NCBI GenBank assembly: GCA_020347585.1
Contig: CP070733.1
Span: 763,874-778,200 of the forward strand
Length of the DNA: 14,327 nucleotides
Source of the DNA: Pseudomonadota bacterium
GTDB taxonomy: Bacteria; Pseudomonadota; Gammaproteobacteria; CAMYNG01
Direction of reading: 5' to 3'
Of this stretch, positions 7,078 through 13,439 are shown one piece after another. The position numbers were made by a program, and so were the translations under genes. Positions within the stretch are counted from its first letter, which is position 1. Each line of letters opens with the position of its first letter. The notes beneath the pieces are model-generated. The model was not told where the DNA came from and made no database searches. It saw nothing but the letters and a program-made list of their open reading frames with translations.

Positions 7078-8283
7078 GTGATCGTCGAAATCAAGGCGCC
7101 GGTATTTCCCGAATCCATCGCCGACGGCACCATCACTTCCTGGCACAAGCAGCCCGGGCAGGCGGTAAGCCGCGGCGAGACGCTGGTCGATATCGAGACC
7201 GACAAGGTTGTGTTTGACACGCCGGCCGAACAAAGCGGTGTGCTGCAGGATATTCTTTGCCGCGAGGGCGATACCGTGCTTTCCGGCCAGGTCATCGCGC
7301 GCATCGACACCGCGGCGTCTGCGGCGAATGCCGTGCCCGCGGTCGCGCAGGAACCGCCCGGGGCAGCGTTCGCCCCGTTCATTACCCCCTCAGCCAGCAA
7401 GCTCATTACCGAGCGCGGGCTGGACAGTACGCAGATTAGCGGCAGCGGCAAGGACGGGCGCGTGCTCAAGGAGGATGTGCTACGTTTCCTTGAGGTGGGC
7501 CAGGCAGCGCCTGCAGCCGAACCGGCCACAGTCCAACAGCCGGAGCCTGCCTTTCCCGCCGTGCCGCCGACCGCTGCGGGGGAACGTCCCGAAAAGCGCG
7601 TTCCCATGACCCGGCTGCGCGCGCGAGTGGCCGAACGCCTGCTCGAGGCCCAGCAGACCGCCGCAATTCTCACCACCTTCAACGAGATCAACATGCAGCC
7701 GGTGATGGACCTACGCCGGCGCTATCGCGCGCAATTCGAAAAGGCCCACGGTGTGCGCCTGGGCTTCATGTCGTTCTTCGTCAAGGCAGTGGTTGAGGCG
7801 CTGCGCAAGTTCCCCGAGGTCAACGCCTCTATCGAGGATACCGACATCGTCTATCACGGTTACTATGACATTGGCATTGCGGTTGGGTCGCCGCGTGGTC
7901 TGGTGGTGCCCATCCTGCGCGATGCCGATGTGCTGTCTATGGCGCAGATCGAGGCCCGCGTACGCGAGTACGGTGAGAAGGCCGGCGAGGGTACGCTGTC
8001 GATGGACGAGATCACAGGTGGTACGTTCAGTATCACCAATGGCGGTGTTTTCGGTTCGCTGCTGTCGACGCCGATCCTCAATCCGCCGCAAAGCGCAATA
8101 CTGGGCATGCACAAGATCGAGGAGCGCCCAGTGGCTGAAAACGGCGCGGTGACTATCCGACCCATGATGTATGTGGCGCTCTCCTATGATCACCGGATCA
8201 TCGACGGCCGCGAAGCGGTGCAGTTTCTGGTAACGATAAAAGAACAACTCGAAGACCCGGCGCGCATCCTGCTGGGTATCTGA
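7078..8283 (+). CDS. sucB: Dihydrolipoamide succinyltransferase (E2 of 2-oxoglutarate dehydrogenase)
   Basis: The 401-residue core subunit transfers the succinyl group from lipoate to CoA. Domain order: one lipoyl domain (1-78) with the lipoylated Lys43 in IETDKVVFD; an Ala/Pro-rich linker; a peripheral-subunit (E3/E1) binding domain at about 101-138 (PSASKLITERGL through GSGKDGRVLKEDV); a second linker; and the catalytic domain from about 175, with the active-site His372 and Asp376 in SYDHRIIDGREAV. The start is a GTG 3 nt after sucA, with AAAAGG 8 nt upstream inside the sucA end, so translation is probably coupled. The lipoyl N-terminus EIKAPVFPESIADGTI is the succinyltransferase type rather than the pyruvate dehydrogenase type. 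A 34-nt gap leads to lpd. Confidence 0.97.
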   Translation: MIVEIKAPVFPESIADGTITSWHKQPGQAVSRGETLVDIETDKVVFDTPAEQSGVLQDILCREGDTVLSGQVIARIDTAASAANAVPAVAQEPPGAAFAPFITPSASKLITERGLDSTQISGSGKDGRVLKEDVLRFLEVGQAAPAAEPATVQQPEPAFPAVPPTAAGERPEKRVPMTRLRARVAERLLEAQQTAAILTTFNEINMQPVMDLRRRYRAQFEKAHGVRLGFMSFFVKAVVEALRKFPEVNASIEDTDIVYHGYYDIGIAVGSPRGLVVPILRDADVLSMAQIEARVREYGEKAGEGTLSMDEITGGTFSITNGGVFGSLLSTPILNPPQSAILGMHKIEERPVAENGAVTIRPMMYVALSYDHRIIDGREAVQFLVTIKEQLEDPARILLGI

Positions 8284-8289
8284 GCGCTA

Positions 8290-8303
8290 TCGGCGCACGC
8301 CGA
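8290..8303. repeat. Intercistronic hairpin between sucB and lpd
   Basis: TCGGC-GCAC-GCCGA forms a 5-bp stem just upstream of the lpd ribosome-binding site (AAGGA, 8305-8309). The motif CGGCG-N2-CGCCGA recurs as CGGCG-N3-CGCCGA in the next gap of the operon. No T-tract follows. Confidence 0.45.
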
Positions 8304-8317
8304 CAAGGAAACTGTTC

Positions 8318-9763
8318 ATGGCGAAGCAATACGACGTTGTCGTAATCGGTGCTGGTCCGGCCGGCTATGTGGCGGCGATTCGCTGCGCGCAACTGGGGCT
8401 TGCTACCGTCTGTATCGATAACTGGATCGATGACGACGGTCAGCCCTCACCGGGCGGTACCTGCCTCAACGTGGGCTGCATACCTTCCAAGGCACTGCTG
8501 GAATCATCCGAGCGCTTCGATGAGGCGCAGGGCGCGTTTGCCGAGCATGGCGTCAGGGCGAAGACAGTAAGCCTTGACCTCGCTACCATGATGGCGCGCA
8601 AGGAAAAGATCGTCGCGGATCTGACCGGCGGCGTGCAGCAACTGTTTCGGGCCAACGGCGTTGCCTTCGTGCACGGCACGGCGCGGCTGCGTACCGGCAA
8701 GGAGGTCGAGGTCGAGCGCCTCGACGGCAAACCTCCCACGGTGCTCAAGGCAGAAAACATCATAATCGCAAGCGGCTCGGAGCCGGTGCAGATCCCGGCG
8801 GCGGCGCTGGTCGACGACATGATTGTCGACTCCTCCGGCGCGCTGGTGTTCGAGGAGGTGCCAAAGCGCCTTGGCATCATCGGCGCGGGCGTGATCGGCG
8901 TGGAACTTGGCAGTGTGTGGCGCCGGCTGGGCTCGCAGGTGGTGCTGCTAGAAGCGCAGGAGAGTTTCTTCACTATGGCCGACGGGCAAGTCGCCCGCGC
9001 GGCCCTCAAGGAGTTTGCTGCCCAGGGGCTGGATATACGCCTCGGTGCGCGCGTGCTAGACGCGAGCGTCAGCGACGACAAGGTCAAGGTGCGCTACCAG
9101 GACGGCGACGGTGAGCACAAATTGACTGTCGACAAGCTGGTGGTTGCCGTAGGGCGCCGCGCCAACACCGCGGCGCTCAATGCCGAGGAAGCCGGCCTCA
9201 AGCTCGATGAGTGGTGCCTGATCCACGTTGACGATCAGTGCCGCACCACGTTACCGGGCGTTTACGCCATCGGCGATGTCGTCCGCGGGCCGATGCTGGC
9301 GCACAAGGGCTCCGAAGAAGGCATCATGGTGGCCGAACTTATTGCTGGTGGCGCGCGGCACGTCAACTATGACCACATTCCGTCAGTGGTGTACACGCAC
9401 CCCGAAATCGCGTGGGTGGGCAAGACTGAGCAGGCCCTAAAAAGCGCGGGGGTGGAATACCGTGCGGGCAGCTTCCCGTTTGCCGCCAGCGGCCGCGCGC
9501 GTGCCATGGGTGCAACCACCGGTATGGTCAAAGTGTTGGCCAATGCAGCAAGCGATCGTATTCTGGGCGTGCACATCATTGGGTCACAGGCCTCGGAATT
9601 GATCGCCGAGGCGGTGATTGCCATGGGACTCGGTGCCAGCGCTGAGGATCTCGGCATGACCGTATTTGCCCATCCCACCCTGTCTGAGTCTCTGCACGAA
9701 GCGGCGCTGGCGGTTGGCGACAACGCCATTCATATCGCTAAAATACGCAAACCCAAAAAGTAG
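8318..9763 (+). CDS. lpd: Dihydrolipoamide dehydrogenase (E3)
   Basis: The 481-residue flavoprotein reoxidises the dihydrolipoyl group of SucB with NAD+. It shows the N-terminal FAD-binding motif VVVIGAGPAGYVAA (from residue 7), the redox disulfide Cys49/Cys54 in GGTCLNVGCIPSKALL, an NAD-binding Rossmann motif LGIIGAGVIGVELG (near 186), the second FAD motif GVYAIGDVVRGPMLAHK, and the C-terminal catalytic dyad His452/Glu457 in HPTLSE contributed to the partner subunit. The ATG is preceded by AAGGA with an 8-nt spacer. Placement between sucB and sucC marks it as the E3 of this complex, but it may also serve pyruvate dehydrogenase or the glycine cleavage system if no other E3 exists in the genome; that cannot be judged here. 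Confidence 0.97.
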   Translation: MAKQYDVVVIGAGPAGYVAAIRCAQLGLATVCIDNWIDDDGQPSPGGTCLNVGCIPSKALLESSERFDEAQGAFAEHGVRAKTVSLDLATMMARKEKIVADLTGGVQQLFRANGVAFVHGTARLRTGKEVEVERLDGKPPTVLKAENIIIASGSEPVQIPAAALVDDMIVDSSGALVFEEVPKRLGIIGAGVIGVELGSVWRRLGSQVVLLEAQESFFTMADGQVARAALKEFAAQGLDIRLGARVLDASVSDDKVKVRYQDGDGEHKLTVDKLVVAVGRRANTAALNAEEAGLKLDEWCLIHVDDQCRTTLPGVYAIGDVVRGPMLAHKGSEEGIMVAELIAGGARHVNYDHIPSVVYTHPEIAWVGKTEQALKSAGVEYRAGSFPFAASGRARAMGATTGMVKVLANAASDRILGVHIIGSQASELIAEAVIAMGLGASAEDLGMTVFAHPTLSESLHEAALAVGDNAIHIAKIRKPKK

Positions 9764-9776
9764 CGGCGGAGCGCCG
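9764..9776. repeat. Intercistronic hairpin between lpd and sucC, with the sucC SD in the loop
   Basis: CGGCG-GAG-CGCCG forms a 5-bp stem directly after the lpd stop codon. The only good Shine-Dalgarno candidate for sucC, GGAG (9768-9771), lies in its loop and at the top of the stem. The hairpin could tune sucC initiation or be opened by ribosomes finishing lpd. Confidence 0.45.
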
Positions 9777-9781
9777 ATCCC

Positions 9782-10945
9782 ATGAATCTCCACGAGTACC
9801 AGGCCAAGAACCTGTTCGATCGCTATGGCATGCCTGTCCCCGCGCGCGAGGTCGTGGAGAGTGTTGCCGATGTGCCCACCGCATTAAGCGCGCTGGGCGG
9901 GGCGCGCTGGGTGGTCAAGGCGCAGGTGCATGCCGGCGGTCGCGGCAAGGCGGGCGGCGTGCAGATCGTTGACAGTCGCGACGATGCTGAGGTCGCGGCG
10001 CGCGCTATGCTCGGTTCACGGCTGGTGACCTACCAGACGGACGCGGGAGGCCAGCCGGTTCACCGTGTGCTGATCGAGGCGCCCTGCGATATCAAACGCG
10101 AGCTCTATCTTGGCGCGGTGGTGGATCGCGCGCTGCGCCGTGTTGTCATCATGGCGTCCACCGAGGGCGGCGTGGACATCGAGACGGTGGCGCACGAGAG
10201 CCCGGAGAAGATCCTGCGCACTGCAGTACACCCGCTAGTCGGTCTGCAGCCCTGGCAGGGACGCAGGCTCGCCTTTGGCCTGGGGCTCAGCGGGGATCAG
10301 ATCAAGCAGTTCACGAACATCGTGGCCGGTGTGGCGCACATGTTTCGCGACAAGGATCTGAGTCTGGTGGAGATCAACCCGCTGGTGGTGACCGCGGCCG
10401 GTGACCTGCTGTGCCTTGACGCCAAGATCAACATCGACGACAACGCGCTGTTCCGCCACCCGGACCTGCTGCAGTTGCGCGACCTCAGCCAGGAAGACCC
10501 GCGCGAGGTCGAGGCCAAGGAATGGGACCTGAGTTACATCGCGCTCGACGGCGACATTGGCTGCATGGTCAACGGTGCGGGCCTGGCCATGGCTACCATG
10601 GATCTGATTAAACTGCACGGCGGCAGCCCAGCCAATTTTCTCGATGTCGGCGGCACTGCGACTCGCGAGCGGGTATCGGAGGCCTTCAAGATCATTTTGT
10701 CGGACTCCAACGTCAAGGGCATCCTGGTGAACATATTCGGCGGCATCGTGCGCTGCGACATGATTGCCGAGGGCATCGTCAGCGCGGTGCAGGAGGTACA
10801 CGTGAAGGTACCGGTGGTGGTGCGCCTGGTGGGTAACAATGCTGCGCGCGGCCGCGAGATCCTCGACCAGAGCGGCCTGGCGCTCATCGCGGCCGAGAAC
10901 CTGACCGAAGCGGCACAGCGTGTTGTTGCCGCGGTGAAGGGATAG
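9782..10945 (+). CDS. sucC: Succinyl-CoA synthetase beta subunit (ADP- or GDP-forming)
   Basis: The 387-residue subunit has the standard family length. Together with SucD it converts succinyl-CoA to succinate with substrate-level phosphorylation of a nucleoside diphosphate. The start MNLHEYQAKNLFDRYG is typical. The ATP-grasp part shows the nucleotide-binding VVKAQVHAGGRGKAGG (44-59), and EINPLVV is the conserved metal/nucleotide-site region. The C-terminal ligase/CoA domain contains LDVGGTA and NIFGGIVRCDMIA (from 317). Nucleotide preference cannot be decided by eye. The ATG has GGAG 10 nt upstream, and sucD starts 4 nt after the stop, which fits a stoichiometric alpha/beta enzyme. Confidence 0.97.
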   Translation: MNLHEYQAKNLFDRYGMPVPAREVVESVADVPTALSALGGARWVVKAQVHAGGRGKAGGVQIVDSRDDAEVAARAMLGSRLVTYQTDAGGQPVHRVLIEAPCDIKRELYLGAVVDRALRRVVIMASTEGGVDIETVAHESPEKILRTAVHPLVGLQPWQGRRLAFGLGLSGDQIKQFTNIVAGVAHMFRDKDLSLVEINPLVVTAAGDLLCLDAKINIDDNALFRHPDLLQLRDLSQEDPREVEAKEWDLSYIALDGDIGCMVNGAGLAMATMDLIKLHGGSPANFLDVGGTATRERVSEAFKIILSDSNVKGILVNIFGGIVRCDMIAEGIVSAVQEVHVKVPVVVRLVGNNAARGREILDQSGLALIAAENLTEAAQRVVAAVKG

Positions 10946-10949
10946 GGCG

Positions 10950-11831
10950 ATGAGCGTACTGGTCAACAGCAACACCAGGGTGATCTGCCAGGGGTTTACC
11001 GGCACGCAGGGCACCTTTCATTCCGAGCAGGCCATCGGCTACGGCACGCGCATGGTGGGCGGGGTGACACCGGGCAAGGGAGGTAGCACGCACCTGGACC
11101 TGCCGGTATTCGACACCGTGCACGATGCGGTCGAGGCGACCGCTGCCGATGCGACGGTGATCTATGTGCCGGCGCCGTTTTGTAAGGATGCCATCCTCGA
11201 GGCGGCGGACGCAGGTATTCGTCTTATCGTGTGTATCACCGAGGGCATCCCGACGCTGGATATGATGGCGGCCACCTCAGTGGTGGCCGAGGCAGGCGCG
11301 CGCCTTATCGGCCCCAACTGTCCCGGCATCATTACGCCGGGCGAATGCAAGATCGGCATCATGCCGGGTGCCATACACCAGCCCGGGCGCATTGGGATCG
11401 TCTCACGCTCCGGTACGCTAACCTATGAGGCAGTGCACCAGACCAGCGAGCTAGGGCTGGGGCAGACCACCTGCATCGGCATCGGCGGCGATCCCATACC
11501 CGGCACAAACTTCATCGATTGCTTGGAGTTGTTTCAAAACGATCCCGCCACCGAGGGCATACTCATGGTCGGCGAGATCGGCGGCACCGCAGAGGAAGAC
11601 GCCGCCGAGTACATCAGCGCCCATGTCACCAAGCCGGTGGCCGCGTACATTGCCGGGGTGACTGCGCCGAAAGGCAAACGCATGGGGCATGCCGGTGCCA
11701 TCATTGCCGGCGGCAAGGGAACTGCGGAAGAGAAGTTCGCCGCGCTCGAAGCGTCCGGCGTGGTGACCGCGCGTTCGCCCGCTGGGCTCGGCGCAGCGAT
11801 GCAACAGGCGATGGACGCCGTCAAGTTATAA
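10950..11831 (+). CDS. sucD: Succinyl-CoA synthetase alpha subunit
   Basis: The 293-residue subunit carries the phosphorylated histidine of succinyl-CoA synthetase: His247 in MGHAGAIIAGGKG. The N-terminal CoA-binding Rossmann domain is clear (TRVICQGFTGTQGTFHSEQA, then VGGVTPGKGG), as are GPNCPGIITPGE and SRSGTLTYEAVHQT. The length is normal. The ATG follows sucC by 4 nt with AAGG 9 nt upstream. I see no Rho-independent terminator after the TAA at 11829-11831: the hairpin at 11855-11869 has no T-run. Transcripts may therefore run into the small frame that follows. Confidence 0.97.
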   Translation: MSVLVNSNTRVICQGFTGTQGTFHSEQAIGYGTRMVGGVTPGKGGSTHLDLPVFDTVHDAVEATAADATVIYVPAPFCKDAILEAADAGIRLIVCITEGIPTLDMMAATSVVAEAGARLIGPNCPGIITPGECKIGIMPGAIHQPGRIGIVSRSGTLTYEAVHQTSELGLGQTTCIGIGGDPIPGTNFIDCLELFQNDPATEGILMVGEIGGTAEEDAAEYISAHVTKPVAAYIAGVTAPKGKRMGHAGAIIAGGKGTAEEKFAALEASGVVTARSPAGLGAAMQQAMDAVKL

Positions 11832-11860
11832 CCACCGTCGCCGCGGCAAGGCAACGGCTA

Positions 11861-12064
11861 ATTGAGCCGCTCCGCCGGCAGGAAATCGAAAAGTGCGTCG
11901 CCAAACAACACAATACGCGCGAGTATTGTGAGCGGCTTTTCGCTGATTTCGGGGAAGCAACGACCAACCCCCAGGGGATGGCGGTTCCGCGCATGTTCAA
12001 TGATATTCCGGAGTGCGTCGAAGCCCACAAAGCGCGGCAGTCAATCGAACGCCGTACGCGATAG
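11861..12064 (+). CDS. Putative small protein behind sucD, apparently lacking a standard start codon
   Basis: The frame reads 67 residues beginning at ATT 11861 and looks like a real small soluble protein rather than noise: RRQEIEKCVAKQ, then REYCERLFADFGE, then PRMFNDIPECVEAHKARQ, with three spaced cysteines and amphipathic helices. It resembles small uncharacterised proteobacterial proteins of the pattern C...YCERFF.DFG...PECVEA, from memory and unverified. It begins 29 nt after sucD, in another frame. Between the sucD end and the protein-like segment there is no ATG, GTG or TTG in frame; the frame stays open back into sucD, where it is a shadow. ATT 11861 has AAGG 9 nt upstream and sits in the loop of the hairpin CGGCT-AATTG-AGCCG (11855-11869). 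It may be an ATT-initiated gene (as known for infC and pcnB), or a gene that lost its start. No assigned function. Confidence 0.45.
   Translation: MEPLRRQEIEKCVAKQHNTREYCERLFADFGEATTNPQGMAVPRMFNDIPECVEAHKARQSIERRTR
11909..11930. repeat. Perfect 8-bp inverted repeat between convergent genes
   Basis: CACAATAC and GTATTGTG flank GCGCGA, and AGCGGCTTTT follows on the plus strand. It lies between the convergent suc operon and HD-GYP copy 2, so it could help end transcription. The T-run starts 6 nt after the stem and is short, so it is not a classical terminator. It also falls within the small putative frame at 11861-12064. Confidence 0.4.
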
Positions 12065-12129
12065 CAGGTTTTGCACAGAGCAAGAAATCTCGCCGCGCTG
12101 AGACAGGTGATTTGTGTGCGGCGGGTGGT

Positions 12130-13245
12130 TCAGGCCAGTTCCGGTTCGCAAAACTGCACCTGCAGTGCCTCAACCTCATCGCGGTGTTTAACGAGCGCCT
12201 CGACGCACAGCGGATCGAGCTTGCGCCCTGATTGGGCGCGCAGTTCGGCGAAGGCCTCGTTGTTGCTCCAGGCCGGCTTGTAAGGCCGCGGACTCGTTAG
12301 CGCATCGAACACGTCTGCGGTGGCCACGATGCGTGCCTCCAGCGGTATTTCGCTGCCGCGCAGGCCGCGTGGGTAGCCGGCGCCGTTGACCCACTCGTGA
12401 TGGTGGCGCACGATGTTGCGCAGTACCTCGACGTGCACCAGGTGGCTAAGGTCAAACTCGTTGAGCATGTAGTCGACAATCTCCAGTCCTTTTTCTGCGT
12501 GCGATTGCATCAGCGCCATTTCCTTCGCATCGAGCGGGCCGGGCTTGAGCAGGATGCTGTCGGGAATGGCGATCTTGCCGATGTCATGCATCGGCGCGAA
12601 CAGAAAGACGTGTTCGATATACTCGTCGTTAAGCCGGAAGAATCCCGCGAGTTCGCTGGCGATGAGCCGCGCAAAGCGTGACATGCGTTCGAGGTGTGCA
12701 CCGGTTTCGCAGTCGCGGCGCATGGTAATGTGGCGCAACGTGCGCGTTGCTGCGCTGAGCCGCCCCAGGGTGCGAAACTCACTCACTACCATCAGCGCCA
12801 GCAGGCGCGCGAAGGGATCAAGCTGGGCCGTCACCTCCCCGCTGAAGCGATTCTTATCCCTGGAATTGAAAAAGACGAAGCCGTAGAACACCCTGTCGAA
12901 AACCATCGGCATGGTGTAGCTGGAACGAAAACCCGAGGCCAGGATGCGTTGGGTATGCGGCGCTTCACTGTCCTCGAACGCGGCAAGGTCGTTGACGATG
13001 CGCGGACTGCCGCTGGCGGCAAGTTCCTGTAGGCTCGGAGTCTCGGCCAAGCGGGCCTGGTAATTGGACAGCGTAGGACCGGACGCACTGCTGTCGAGCA
13101 GTGTTTTAAGGTGATCGGTCTGCGCATCGTAGATCGCGACCGATGCGCGATGAATAAAGGGGAGACGCGCACTTATGGCGTCGTGCACCAGAAGGAGTTT
13201 TTCAGACAGCGAACTACGTTCGTCAAGCCTCGCCAGCGAGCTCAC
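12130..13245 (-). CDS. GAF-like + HD-GYP domain protein (probable cyclic-di-GMP phosphodiesterase), copy 2
   Basis: This is a paralogue of the protein at 27-1148, by eye about two-thirds identical along the whole length with almost no gaps. It has an N-terminal GAF-like part (FRSSYTMPMVFDRVFYGFVF) and a C-terminal HD-GYP domain. Expected metal ligands are all present (numbering from the GTG start): E180, H184, H220/D221, H249, H282/H283, D311; GYP is at 290-292. An active cyclic-di-GMP phosphodiesterase is expected. Divergence is strongest in the sensor region and at the C-terminus, so the two copies may respond to different signals. The open frame includes a TTG at 13248 and a GTG at 13245; GTG is preferred because GGAGG lies 5 nt upstream of it and only 2 nt upstream of TTG. 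It is convergent with the suc operon and lies downstream of the flavin oxidoreductase gene on the same strand, 194 bp away. Confidence 0.93.
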   Translation of the reverse strand: MSSLARLDERSSLSEKLLLVHDAISARLPFIHRASVAIYDAQTDHLKTLLDSSASGPTLSNYQARLAETPSLQELAASGSPRIVNDLAAFEDSEAPHTQRILASGFRSSYTMPMVFDRVFYGFVFFNSRDKNRFSGEVTAQLDPFARLLALMVVSEFRTLGRLSAATRTLRHITMRRDCETGAHLERMSRFARLIASELAGFFRLNDEYIEHVFLFAPMHDIGKIAIPDSILLKPGPLDAKEMALMQSHAEKGLEIVDYMLNEFDLSHLVHVEVLRNIVRHHHEWVNGAGYPRGLRGSEIPLEARIVATADVFDALTSPRPYKPAWSNNEAFAELRAQSGRKLDPLCVEALVKHRDEVEALQVQFCEPELA

Positions 13246-13286
13246 CAAGGCCTCCGATCACTTTTCTTATCATCGTTGTAGGGGGT

Positions 13287-13296
13287 ACCTATAGGT
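13287..13296. promoter_or_regulatory. Perfect palindrome ACCTATAGGT upstream of HD-GYP copy 2
   Basis: A 10-bp self-complementary site lies about 40 bp upstream of the GTG start. It is nested in a looser GGGGT...ACCCC inverted repeat (about 13281-13307). It could be an operator or part of a promoter; I find no good -10/-35 pair nearby. The rest of the gap 13246-13439 shows only the A/T tract at 13362-13368, next to the 5-bp stem GGTGT...ACACC, which has the wrong orientation for a minus-strand terminator. Confidence 0.3.
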
Positions 13297-13414
13297 TAGC
13301 AGACCCCTCGCATGTCGTTACAGATTTTTTCATGTATCCGGGTATATGCGGCCTCGCCCAATTTTTTTGGTGTTCCGCTGACACCGGAGCGGTGCAGGAT
13401 TGATCACCGCGCTC

Positions 13415-13438
13415 TGCATTGATGCATTGATGCATCGA
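13415..13438. repeat. Three tandem 8-bp repeats (TGCATTGA, TGCATTGA, TGCATCGA)
   Basis: They lie directly after the stop codon (TGA, 13442-13440) of the flavin oxidoreductase gene. The unit contains ATGCAT palindromes, so the array can also fold imperfectly. It is probably a small slippage-prone repeat. Confidence 0.55.
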
Positions 13439-13439
13439 T

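Noticed and set aside
10235..11014. 259-residue antisense frame opposite sucC
   Set aside because: Same reason: high GC keeps the opposite frame open; there are no recognisable domains or initiation signals.
13355..13390. A/T tract beside GGTGT...ACACC as a terminator
   Set aside because: The T-run precedes the hairpin on the plus strand, so read on the minus strand the stem is followed by A residues; it fits neither orientation.
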